A DNA stretch of 64,000 nucleotides from Marvania coccoides (lineage: Eukaryota; Chlorophyta; Trebouxiophyceae; Chlorellales; Chlorellaceae), in contig OY978103.1 in assembly GCA_963854735.1 (NCBI GenBank), forward strand, positions 806,001-870,000, given 5' to 3'. Below are positions 12,001-21,487 of this stretch, piece after piece (positions within the stretch are counted from its first letter, which is position 1; every line of letters starts with the position of its first letter). The translations under genes and the position numbers were made by a program. The notes below the pieces were generated by a model that made no database searches, had not been told where the DNA came from, and saw only the letters and a program-made list of their open reading frames with translations.

Positions 12001-13013
12001 TGGCGCGACGCTGCTTCTGGGCGCGGGCCTGGCGGGGGGGCTCCTGGCGGCCGGCTGAGTCGCCGCCGGCGTCATCCTCCCAGCGGTTGTTGCGCTCGCC
12101 GCGGCGGGGGGGCTCCTGGCCCTCGGGGATGGCGGAAACCGCGAACTTCTTGCGGTCGGTGTCCACGCTGAGCACGCGCACAGAGATGGGCTGGCCGATG
12201 GTCACGGCGTCAGCCACGTTGCGCACGAACTCCACGGAGATCTGGGAGATGTGCAGCAGGCCGTCGGTGGCGCAACCCACGTTGACAAAGGCGCCAAAGT
12301 CGGTGACGGACACCACGTTGCCTTCGTAAGTTCTTCCGATCTCCAGGTCGCCGACCTGCATGGTGCGGTCGGGGCCGTAGCGCGGCTTCTGGGGGCCGCG
12401 GCGGTTGTTGCCACCCTTCCTGGGGAAGCGCGCGGGCGCGGCGTCAGCGGCCTCGGCGGCCTGGGGGGCGGCGGCAGCCTCGGGGACAGCGGCAGCTGGC
12501 TGCTCCTCGACGACGTCAGCGGCCTCGGCGGCGGCCATCGCCACGCGGGGGAGGCGGCGGGCGGCGGGGCGGGCGGCGGGGCGCTGCTGCAGCCTGCGGG
12601 AGGGGAAGGAGGAGGGAGGAGAGAGAGAGGTCAGAGGTGAGATGTGAGGCTGTGGGAGGGTCGCGAGCAAAAAATGGGGGCGGGGAGGGGCGGGGAGGGG
12701 TAACATTGCTGGGTGATGATTTGAAAGGGCAAAATACCACCAGAAAGCCCCGGCACGGCCGCTGATACTTTGCGAGGTTGAATATTATCCACAGCTTTCC
12801 GCGACGATAAAGCGGGTGCTGCCAGGGTGTTAATGGCGCAATTAATGCTTACCCGTTGGCACGCGCGCCAATGGAGCGGAGAGCGCTGGGCCGCAGGCCC
12901 TGTTGAGCCTGTAGAGTGGGGAAATTGAGATGTGAGATTTGCGAAACGTGCGGCGCGAAGGTGCATTGTCGTTTTGGCGGGCTCAAATTTACCTGGAGTG
13001 CCCCGTTGATCAT
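9046..13013 (-). CDS. Plastid S1-domain/EF-Ts polyprotein (PETs, PSRP-7/EF-Ts precursor)
   Basis: Five exons: 13013-12993, 12908-12853, 12593-11707, 11399-11320 and 10611-9046, giving 869 residues. The N-terminus is a typical plastid transit peptide (Ala, Arg and Ser rich, no acidic residue for about 45 positions). Two S1 RNA-binding domains follow at about 107-177 and 231-300 ([10 protein letters not shown] and [10 protein letters not shown]). A Pro/Ala/Glu spacer leads to two EF-Ts units at about 407-610 and 650-860, each with a TS-N motif ([16 protein letters not shown]) and the [11 protein letters not shown] core. Chlamydomonas and plants make the same S1/EF-Ts fusion: it yields ribosomal protein PSRP-7 and the guanine-nucleotide exchange factor for plastid EF-Tu. 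The two EF-Ts units are almost identical at DNA level over 305 bases. Confidence 0.95.
9179..10221. repeat. Intragenic direct repeat of the EF-Ts unit
   Basis: Bases 9179-9483 match 9917-10221 at an offset of 738 with only two differences, both silent. Outside this core the copies diverge more. The pattern fits tandem domain duplication with later gene conversion. Confidence 0.9.
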
Positions 13014-13545
13014 TTTAAATTTCGGAAATGTTGAAAGAGGGCTCTAATTGGGCGTCTTCATGTTCTTCAAGCCGGCAAAAGGTCCAAAAAGAAAGTGCAC
13101 TTTTAATTGTTTATAAGGTTGCAGAACTAGCCGGAATGGCCTCGATGTCTATTTATAACACATCTCCAAAGTGTACTTATGCCAATGCGCCGGCACAGAG
13201 GTCCACTCAGCCAATTTTGGTAATAAAATGTTGGAGCGAACAGCACTTCTTTAATTTCGACTTCCGCAGGTAAATGTCGGTATATTCTAATTGTTCGCAA
13301 TTTAAATTGCCATTAACTGCAATTCCTGACAGCAATGGTTCACAACAAAAATTTAAAATTTTCGAGCCAACCAACATTTTGACTCTCTCGCAGACGCTGC
13401 CTTTGCCATCACCGCTGCGCGAACTGCAATTTAGCCTAACGTGGGGGCTGTTTCGCGACAGCGTCTTGGCCAGTTCGCCATGTCCTCCTTCAGAATCGTG
13501 GGCGGTGAAAGCTAATATTAAAAGAGGGGGGAAAATAGACAAAAG
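13014..13545. promoter_or_regulatory. Divergent promoter region
   Basis: 532 bases between the EF-Ts polyprotein start (13013, minus) and the next plus-strand start (13546). AT-rich, no recognisable element beyond that. Confidence 0.45.
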
Positions 13546-14892
13546 ATGATTGCTGAGCGCAGTGGACGCCGCGCAATGCAATGTGAAGAAGACACCCGCC
13601 ACGCCAGCGGCGATTCCAACAGCACCCGCTTTGCGCCGGACGCTGTGACCCGACATGAAATCTGCGGAGCTGCCGGCGCTGCTGCGCCGCAAAAAGCCCT
13701 GCCGGCGCCGCCGGCAGCCAAGAAACCCCGCACGCTAGCGTACCCGCCCCCGCGCCCGCCCTCCGGCGCGCTCATCAGCCGCAAAACAGCCAAAAACTTT
13801 CAATTTTTAGGCATTGACGAAATTGACTACGATGAAGAAGAAAGAGTGAATGCTGACGGGGCGTCAGGCTCCTGCATCGCTGACCTTCGTGCGCCTGGTG
13901 GGGCATCGCGCGCGCCCTCCGTGGCCCGTTCACAGCCCGAGCAGCCGTTGCAGCAGCCGCTGGCAGGACGAGAAACGAACTTGAATGGAATGGGGAACGA
14001 TGCCGCTGAGGCCATGGAGGTCGACGAGCGCTCTGGGCTGCCTGGGTGGGTCGTCAGAGCCGCTATGGCGCCTTCTCTCACGCCTGTGCTGGCTGCAGCC
14101 GCCGCCCGATGCTTCCCTACCATCCATTCACCGCTGTGGCGGATTACCGAGGCAGAGGCGGAGCAAGACGAGAGCTCTGGGGCAGTGCAGCAAGGGTGGG
14201 AGGCGTACGCCAACGGCGCGTCCTGTGACTCTGAATTAGCGGGCTGCAGTTCCTTGTTGGAGGTGTTATCCCTCGGAGCGGGGCGGCAGGCGAAAGCGCG
14301 GGAAAAAGAGCGGCAGTACGGCTCGACGGCGCTGGGTCGCTTAGCGGATGTGGGGCAGCGGCTGGATGTGCCGGATTTGGCGTCCAGAATGCATTTGACG
14401 GTGCGAGGGGCAAGGAGCCGGCAGGCGGTGCAAATGCCGCTGGCTGAGCGAGCAGACGGAGTGTTTTTAAACAAAGAGGAGCTGGAGGCGAAGGAAGCCG
14501 ATCCCTTCGTTCTCACGCGCGCCCTGAAGGCTAAAATTGCGCCAGAATTGGAGGCGCTGCGTCGCGTCCACGGCAAAAAGCATGGTGGCTTGGGAGGCGG
14601 CAGTGCTTACCGGGCGGCCAAGCAGAGGTTGCAGCGGGAACGAGGTGGTGGAGGGATTGGAGTTGATGTGGTTCCTTTACGAGCGCAGCAGCAGCAGCAA
14701 CATCAACAACCGCCGTCGGTTTGGCCTCGCCAGGCCTTGGCAGCGCCGTCTAATGGGGGCCCCAGGGCGATGTCTGTGGGCGAGGTGGCCAACGGACCGC
14801 TGTTTGACGGGTCGGCGTTTGACACCCGCGCGTGGGAAGTGCTGGCCAAGGTGCAGGAGACGGAAAGAGCGGCGGCGGAGAAAATTTCGTAA
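13546..14892 (+). CDS. Unrecognised single-exon protein, 448 residues
   Basis: Uninterrupted frame from ATG 13546 to TAA 14892 (a second in-frame ATG is at 13576). Strong GC coding bias supports it. The sequence is Ala/Arg/Glu-rich and low in hydrophobic runs. A basic Pro-rich N-terminal segment (AAKKPRTLAYPPPRPP) and a short acidic motif (IDEIDYDEEE) are followed by long helical stretches, a Gln/His-rich tract near residue 385, and a helical C-terminus. I see no signal peptide, membrane helix or enzyme motif and recognise no family. The composition suggests a nuclear or cytosolic scaffold. This is inference only. Confidence 0.65.
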   Translation: MIAERSGRRAMQCEEDTRHASGDSNSTRFAPDAVTRHEICGAAGAAAPQKALPAPPAAKKPRTLAYPPPRPPSGALISRKTAKNFQFLGIDEIDYDEEERVNADGASGSCIADLRAPGGASRAPSVARSQPEQPLQQPLAGRETNLNGMGNDAAEAMEVDERSGLPGWVVRAAMAPSLTPVLAAAAARCFPTIHSPLWRITEAEAEQDESSGAVQQGWEAYANGASCDSELAGCSSLLEVLSLGAGRQAKAREKERQYGSTALGRLADVGQRLDVPDLASRMHLTVRGARSRQAVQMPLAERADGVFLNKEELEAKEADPFVLTRALKAKIAPELEALRRVHGKKHGGLGGGSAYRAAKQRLQRERGGGGIGVDVVPLRAQQQQQHQQPPSVWPRQALAAPSNGGPRAMSVGEVANGPLFDGSAFDTRAWEVLAKVQETERAAAEKIS

Positions 14893-15020
14893 TTTCGGAG
14901 GAATGTTTTCACCCATTCGTGAATTGGATTGGCGTGGTTAGAATGGTTAATCAACCCTTTGAAGCAGACAGATTCACAACGAGAACCCGAAGAAACACAC
15001 AATTTTCATGTGTTGTGTTG

Positions 15021-15022
15021 CT

Positions 15023-15077
<55 letters not shown>

Positions 15078-15078
15078 C
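15021..15078. repeat. (CTTT)n microsatellite
   Basis: About 14 uninterrupted CTTT units in the 3' region between the 13546-14892 gene and the convergent ABC transporter gene. Copy number probably varies between strains. The rest of 14893-15152 is 3' UTR with nothing else to report. Confidence 0.9.
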
Positions 15079-15152
15079 TCCCTGAATACAGAATTGTTCA
15101 ATAAATTAAACAAATGGGATACGTTCAGGCTAAACAAAGGGGGAAACCCGAG

Positions 15153-18100
15153 TTAATGGCCAGCGCCTGTTTTTTCACACATCCATGCTCCGTTTTCCCC
15201 CGCCAGCTTCAACTGCACCGCCGCCAGACCCCTGAACGCCGCCGCGTCCTGAGTCACCACTACACACGTCACGCCCGCGTCTCTCAACCTCCCCATCAGC
15301 TCCGCGGCGTCGCCCTCAGCCACCGCTGATGTCGCCTCATCCAGCAGAGCCAGCCGGGGACGCCGCAGCAGCACCCTGGCAATGGCGATGCGCTGCATTT
15401 CCCCGGGGGACAGCTGCCCTGCCCAATCGGCAGATTCGATCCCCAAATCTCCGCCCATACGATCAAATAATCGACCCAGGCCAACGTCGGTTAATAATGC
15501 ACGAAGCATTACGTCATTTGGACGTTCTGTGCCAGGGTAGGCGATCTGCTGCCACAGCTTGGGGCCAGGGGCGGCCAGTGGGCGCTGTGGGAGGAACATC
15601 GCCAGCTCTGGCACCTCAAAAGGACTGTTGCTGCTGCCGTCAGCGCTGCTGGCACCGCTTCTTTGCGCTAGAGGGGCCGAATTTACGAGCAGGTCGCTGC
15701 CAAACGTGAGGGTACCAGCTGTGGGGGAGTATAGGCCGCACAGCACGCGCATCAAGGTGCTCTTTCCAGCGCCATTTGGCCCAGTAACTAAAACCCAACT
15801 TCCGGGGGCGATGGCTAAAGAAAGGTTGGTCACGAGGGGCTGCTTTCCATCTGGGGTGGACACGGACAGCCCTTGCAGCGTGGCGAGGGGCCTGGGGGTG
15901 GGGAGGGGGGTCTGGGACAGCGAGGTGAGGACCTCGAAAACGATTTCTGAGGGAGCGTCGGTGAAGAAACTGACAGGGTAGGCAGAGGTGCCTGCGGGGG
16001 TTTAAATGTAGAGGTGAGATGGGATACGCAACAGAATGGAGTTTATTATAGAAATGAGAGAGAAAAAAGTTCCCTCTTGAAGGGTCTTGGCTCTTGCAAA
16101 TAATTTTATATCTCGGGGCTCCAAATTTGCCTGAATTTGTGTGTTCTTACCGTGGGTTGGGTGGGCTACTAGCGGACACACCCCCGCGTCCCGCCTGTCG
16201 TATTGCAGTAGCGCCCTGGCGGCCGCCACTTCGCTCCAGCGAGCGCCACGAGCTCCGTGCAGCGCCATGCCCCTGCGCAGAATAGCGGGAAAAAAACAAC
16301 ACATAATTAATCTAGAATGAGGAAGAGAAATGTAAGTACACAAGAAATGAAAAAAATAGAGCTTCAAAATAAGGACGAAAAAGAAGAAGAAGAAGAAGAA
16401 GAAGAAACGTTCTTACGTTCTGGGGTCCACTGAATCGCTCCAAAAGGTGCCCTTGGCCACCAATGCCTCCCGCACCGCCTTCTCCCACCTCAGAAATGCG
16501 TCCAACAGGCGGTCCATCTCAGCAGCCGCCACCGCCACCGTGGCTGAACTTCTGTCTGGCGATAAATCTATGGAGCCCCCACCCGCGAACTGGAAGGTCA
16601 GCACGCACTGCATGGGACGCTGCGGGTCTCTGGGCGCCTCTGGGAAGATCTCTCGCACCTCCCTGCGCAGCGCAGCGCCCAGAGAATGCACCGACAGCTC
16701 CAGCGGGACGCTGCCGCCTCTCCCCAGAAACGAAAGCAGTACAGGCGGCTGCAGCACATCAGCAAAGTCTGCAGGGAAGTGAGAAATGTAGGGGATAGTA
16801 TGACGGGCATCGCGGGTGGTTGGTACTTCAGAAAATGACATCTAAAGATACCACAACGGTGGAAATTAAGATGTATTAAGATGTATTATTACCTGTTGGC
16901 CGCAGCTCTTGGGCCGTGTCACCCAGGCCGTGGCCCTGGGAACCTCCCTCTCCTGAAGTTCTCGCCCTCCCGGCCTGCAGCTGCCGCTCGTAGGAAGATA
17001 TTTTTTCCGCCGCCGCTGTTGGCGTTGGCGGCAGAGCCTCCAGCAGCCCCACCACGCGCGCCGCCAGCGCCGCCAGGATGCTGGCCTGCTCCGCCAGGTC
17101 CAGGATCTCAGTGAAGGAGTAGATCAGCGAAAGCGTCGAGAAAGACGCGTTGCTGACAAACTTTGCGACTTCGCCGCCCGTAGCTTGCCCTGCGCCCCCA
17201 GCAAACACCGCTGCTGCCACCAGCGCGTAGTTCAGCGCCGCCCCAGAGTAGTCGATGGCTCTGGTGACGCCCGCCATCCCCGCCCGCCACCATACGAGCT
17301 GTCTCTGGTTGGTTAAAGCGCTGCCGAGCGCGCCTGTCATGCTCTCTAGCTCCGCTTTCGCGCCTCGAGAAGCTGCCACGTCAGCAGCGCGGTCCCGCAA
17401 CCGCACGTGCACGAACCGCAGGTCTCCTTCCCTTCTTTCTTGAGCCACAGTGAGCCGTGCGAGCGGCGCCGCCACCAGCCGCTGCACCGCTGCCCCTGCC
17501 CAGAAGAAACCAAAGGCGGCGGCAGTGCCGCGCCACCCCAGGTACTTCCACGCCAGGCAAGAGTAAAATACCACCCGAAACGGCGCGCCGGTGGCCAGGC
17601 GCGCTGCTGAGGCCAGGGCATCGCAGAGCGTTGCCACCTCTAAAGAAATTCGCTGGTCGGGATTGTCTAACTCGCCAGGGAGCTTGGCGAAGGCGAGTCC
17701 GGTGCAGTAGCTGACATGCAGCCGGCTGGCGAGCATCCTGCGCCAGCGTAATGAAAGTAAGCCGGATATGTAGACGCCGAGCGCAGAGGCGGCGGCACAG
17801 CCGGCGTAGAGCGCGATGGCGTGCAGCAGGGCGGCTGCAAAAGCGCCGGGCTGTTTGTCGATGAGGAGCTGGTAGATGGAGCCCGCCACCTTGCCGACTG
17901 CAGATGAACACCATTGGAAAAAAAAGTTTGAATTTTTACAGTTGCACAAAATTAGGGTTGGGAGGAAGAAGAACGCGGTGACATTTGATGTGGTGTACCT
18001 TCAGCGACTAGGATGGACTCGAAAATGGAGAGCACGGCTAGAGATAGTGCCTGGTAGGGGCGCAGCTCGGCCAGCAAGCGGCGGAAGCGGCGAACGACCT

Positions 18101-18257
18101 GAAGGCCTTCTTGGGGCGGCGAGAAGGGCGGCTGGGGTGGGCCTCGCGATACTGGAGCGTCAATTTGGATCGAAGCCTCATCGGGGAGCGGCCGAGGCGC
18201 GCTGGAGCTCCGCAGAAGGGGAGTTGAGACGAGAACATCGGTCCAGGAAGCAGCCAT
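15153..18257 (-). CDS. ABCD4-like ABC half-transporter with an internal MMADHC (cblD)-like domain
   Basis: Five exons: 18257-17999, 17897-16893, 16768-16417, 16272-16151 and 15991-15153, giving 858 residues. Residues about 60-415 are an ABCD-type membrane domain with ELDNPDQR and EGDLRFVH. The run AIDYSGAALNYALV then FVSNASFSTLSLIYSF matches vertebrate ABCD4 better than peroxisomal ABCD1-3. Residues about 422-605 resemble MMADHC/cblD: LRREVREIFPE, then WEKAVREALVAKGTFWSDSV, then DPRTGMALHG, then HPTHGTSAYPVSFFTDAP. The ATPase domain follows: GPNGAGKST (about 650), FLPQRP (Q-loop), LSPGEMQR (signature), LLDEATSA (Walker B). ABCD4 exports cobalamin from lysosomes and MMADHC directs it in the cytosol, so the fusion suggests coupled B12 export and trafficking. 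Odd points: the H-loop position reads VVVTQD (Gln for His) and the signature is LSPGE. The domain assignment is by eye. Confidence 0.82.
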
Positions 18258-18919
18258 TTAGAACCCGTCCCTGAGCTACATGCCGTAAGTGTCGGAATAA
18301 TAATGCAATTGGCCCGAATTTGCTGCGGTGAGCGTTCAATAAATAAATGGAAATTTTGTGCTGGGCCTGCTCCGCAACTTTGGACTCCGGGAGTGCAACT
18401 TTGCAATTTAAAAAAAATACAAAAAACTACGAAATTCACTTATAATCATTTTTTGCATGGCTTTTCACGACTTTAGAATTATCGAGTTTTCATTTTTCAT
18501 TGAGACTTAAGCTCTAAAGTTAGGGGTCACCTAACGAGTTTTCCTTTCGCCAAGATGTTTCCGTTATTGAATCTCAATTTCGTTCATTCTTCTCAACTTG
18601 GCTGCCCGTGATGCGGCTCAGCACGTTTGGCCATAGCAAACTGCCAAACCTCCAATTCCAATGTGCAATCCGGCGTCCCACCCATCTTCGCGTTCAGCAT
18701 GCCTTTGGCAGTTTTTCTCTCGTCGATCGAGTCACAACTTTTGCTGCGACATTCAGCCCGCCACAGCCTCTGGCAAGCTCGCCAGCGTGACCATGCTGCG
18801 TCTGCTCGTTCATGGTGTTTGTCCTGGCTGGACAAACATAAGTTTGGTGTCTTTGGTTGCTGCTGCACGTCTCCCTTGGCGCTCAATGAATGGCGCTCAT
18901 TAACACATACCATTGTGCA
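18258..18919. other. Intergenic region upstream of ABC transporter
   Basis: About 660 bases. The half next to 18257 is AT-rich promoter-like sequence. From about 18590 the base composition becomes coding-like, but no frame joins the fragment downstream convincingly and no P-loop is encoded. It may be eroded exon sequence. Confidence 0.35.
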
Positions 18920-19304
18920 TGCAGATGGTTTCTCCGGCGATTTGCGAGATGTTGAGGTGCTGGGGGACTTTTCTCGTGAGGAGGCGCTGCGGTTTGTTCG
19001 TGGCGGAGGCCAGGATTCGTTGGGCCAAGAGTGGCCCGGCCTGATCAGCCAGTTTGAGGACGGCGGTACAAAGCTTGGACACACAGATGCGAAGCAAGCG
19101 GGGGTTCCCGCTGCAAGCCCCCACACCTTCTCCCAGTCCTCCCTGCGCAACTCGGGATCGCCGTCCTCAAACTGGCTGATCAGGCCGGGCCACTCTTGGC
19201 CCAACGAATCCTGGCCTCCGCCACGAACAAACCGCAGCGCCTCCTCACGAGAAAAGTCCCCCAGCACCTCAACATCTCGCAAATCGCCGGAGAAACCATC
19301 TGCA
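18920..19304. repeat. Perfect 146-base inverted repeat with 93-base spacer
   Basis: Arm 18920-19065 is the exact reverse complement of 19159-19304. A 17-base direct repeat containing AAAGCTT lies at 19062-19078 and 19309-19325, bracketing the spacer plus second arm. Both arms encode the same ATPase segment on opposite strands. Identity over 146 bases means a very recent event. Confidence 0.95.
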
Positions 19305-19861
19305 GCAAGGCGGTACAAAGCTTGGGGTGAAGGTAAGCCCCCTTTTAATTGGCCTTTGGTTCTGTTTCAAGTTTGTGTTTTTATTCCCTTTCATTGATTT
19401 TTTCATTGCGTGTTTCCGCTCGCGTGTTGCAGCTGTGGAGAAGGTGCTTGCTGCGCCTGCTGCTGACGTGGACACCGCACTTGTCAAACCTGACACCATT
19501 GGCTCTCCTGAGGGCGGTAGCCCTGCTCTGTGGACTGCAACGGATTACAAGACTGCCTTGCGTCTGATTACCGCTGCACCCTTCTTCGCAGTCCCTGAAC
19601 TGGTCTTGCAGGCTGAGTTGGAGAGCGACAGCCGCCTGGCAGGGCTGCCTGGTGCCCAAGTTTTGCTTTCCATGATCGAGTACAACCTCCTCTCCGTGCG
19701 GCTGTACTCGCGGCTGGCGAGAGACATCCCCCGAGGTGTGTTTTTAAGGAAGATCAAGGGAGTGGGGGGCGTTGTGGAGGAAATGGATGACTCTCTGGTG
19801 ATGATGCCGTCGCCTGCGCACCTCCACGCTGCTCTGAAGAACAGCCGCTTGGGGAGGCTGG
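18920..19861 (+). pseudogene. Rearranged fragment of a STAND/AAA-type ATPase gene
   Basis: Two coding-like blocks remain. Block one follows a good acceptor at 18920-18923 and encodes DVEVLGDFSREEALRFVRGG, the pattern of the lid region of archaeal-type/STAND ATPases (LxxLSxEEAxxF). Block two starts after an acceptor at 19432 and encodes a helical C-terminal region (SMIEYNLLSVRLYSRLARDI) to about 19861, where GGTGAGG could be a donor. Between them sits an inverted copy of block one, so a continuous transcript would be scrambled. The inverted copy on the minus strand extends further (DPELRREDWEKVWGLAAGTP), showing what the intact domain looked like. No Walker A or B exons are present. I infer a broken, 5'-truncated gene; an unusual assembled gene or an assembly error cannot be excluded. 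Confidence 0.5.
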
Positions 19862-20674
19862 GTGAGGGCTGTAGAGCCCCTTTGTATCCTTTGTGTTTGC
19901 ATCCATCTCTTTGCGTGTGCATGATGCGTCAAATGACAATGTTTGTGTACCATTCTCAAAGTTAGAGGGGACGTTCTAGAAAACCTCATTCGCTCTCTAA
20001 CCGAAATTCAGTGCATTCCATGCTTTCTTGTAAATGCTTTCTGATATGTATGTACTAGGGGCACCCCTCCTTAAATTCAAGACTTGCGAGCACAACGACA
20101 ACGTTACCGGAGGAGGCTTGCCGGCGAATGTGTGGGATGAGGCCCCTTCCTCGCTGACAGCTCGAAGTGTGTTCTCTGTGAGTAATGTTCTAATTGTCTA
20201 CAACCTTCAAGGGGCCAAGTTGGCGGCACCTCCTTTACACATACCCTCCCTTTTCTCAACGACTTTCATTCTTTCAATCCTTGCTTTGAGCACGCATATC
20301 GCGATCTACGCATATTTCACAGAATTAAAGTGTCCATGCTGCTTTGTTTAATGGTCTACGTTAAAATGAAATTGCCCACGTGGCGTCGACGTCGACGAAA
20401 ATGTTCTTTTCATTCCCTCACTTGCCTTGCCTGGCTATCTCTTCTTCCTCGTTCCGCCTGAACTTTGCCCACTTGCTACTCACGCCCACGTTCCGCAGCA
20501 GTCAGAACATAATTGGCTGGGTGACACACTCCGACGATATGCTCCTCTGAGTGATAATATTTTCGGCAGTGCTGTGGCTTCTGCTCCTGTCCTGTTGCTC
20601 CAATTTACTCAATTATCTGCACCATTCGATTTTCCTTCCTCTGATTTATTTCGGCGGCCCGATTTGGGCGATAG
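19862..20674. other. Gene-poor region
   Basis: No convincing gene. An open frame at 20034-20351 has low-complexity hydrophobic content and no splice support. The region probably holds decayed downstream parts of the ATPase fragment and spacer DNA. Confidence 0.4.
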
Positions 20675-21249
20675 GTAAGGGGGGCGTGAATTTGAAACGG
20701 CCCCTACCCTGGTAGAAAATGGCCATTTTTTTAAGATGGAGGTGGTACACCGCCCCAAAGGCGCAAGTCTTACCCCCACCCCCCACCTTTTGGCGGCAAT
20801 AAGTTTGACGGGGGTGGGTGTCCCCCCACCCCACCTACCCACTGTCTGAAAGTATAGTAATAATATAGTAATAATATAGCAAGTCGAGTATAATAATCAA
20901 ATCATATGTCGTTCATTTTGGTTCATTCAAAGCTTGTAGCTTTGCCGCCATAGCTGCAGCGGTGATTTCCCGCCTCCGAAGACTCTCCTGCTTGCGCCAT
21001 TCTTATGGTTGCCTACTAATACTAATTGTGTATTAGAGGGCATTCATGAGCCTGGAGGAAGCTCTGGTGACCCGCATGGCGGCCGATTGTCCTCAGCCCT
21101 TGCTGGCTCCGCCTCCAGTGGGGGATTAGGTCGGTGGTCACCCCCACCCCCTCCCGCCCACCCGCCGTCGCTCCCACAAACTCAAGGCCCTAAGCCATCC
21201 TCCCAGTTTTTTCAGGGTAGGGGCCGTTTCAAATTCACGTCCCCCTTAC
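20675..21249. mobile_element. MITE-like element with 37-base terminal inverted repeats
   Basis: The left end 20675-20711 and right end 21213-21249 are inverted copies with one mismatch in 37 (GTAAGGGGG start, CCCCTACCCTG inner end). The 575-base interior has no transposase, is rich in C/G homopolymer runs, and contains short subterminal words. I see no clear target-site duplication at the ends. This is the build of a non-autonomous DNA transposon. The superfamily cannot be assigned. Confidence 0.75.
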
Positions 21250-21487
21250 ACAGAAAAATGGAGCTTTGTTGCACATTAATAATAATAATAAAATGTCTAT
21301 CAATGTCGGTTTGAGCTAGAGAACGCCCAGAGTCGCCGTTTGAGGTCTCCTCTTATTATTTTTAAATCAAATTAGTGGAAAAAGGCTCTGAGAAAAACCG
21401 TTCGAGCCCTGTGCGATTGATTGATTGAGAGAAGATAGCGTTGAAACTGTTCGCCCGATATTCCCCCCAGCAAATCAGTGGAAAAAG
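21250..21487. promoter_or_regulatory. Upstream region of E2 J gene
   Basis: AT-rich 240 bases between the MITE-like element and the E2 start. The element ends about 240 bases upstream of the ATG and could influence this promoter. Confidence 0.35.

Noticed and set aside
16381..16405. (GAA)n run, and a (GAAA)n run at 37920-37943
   Set aside because: Simple repeats within introns, next to splice sites as normal purine/pyrimidine tracts. No further meaning visible.
20034..20351. 105-codon frame with a hydrophobic stretch
   Set aside because: No supporting context, weak codon bias, in a decayed region next to a mobile element.
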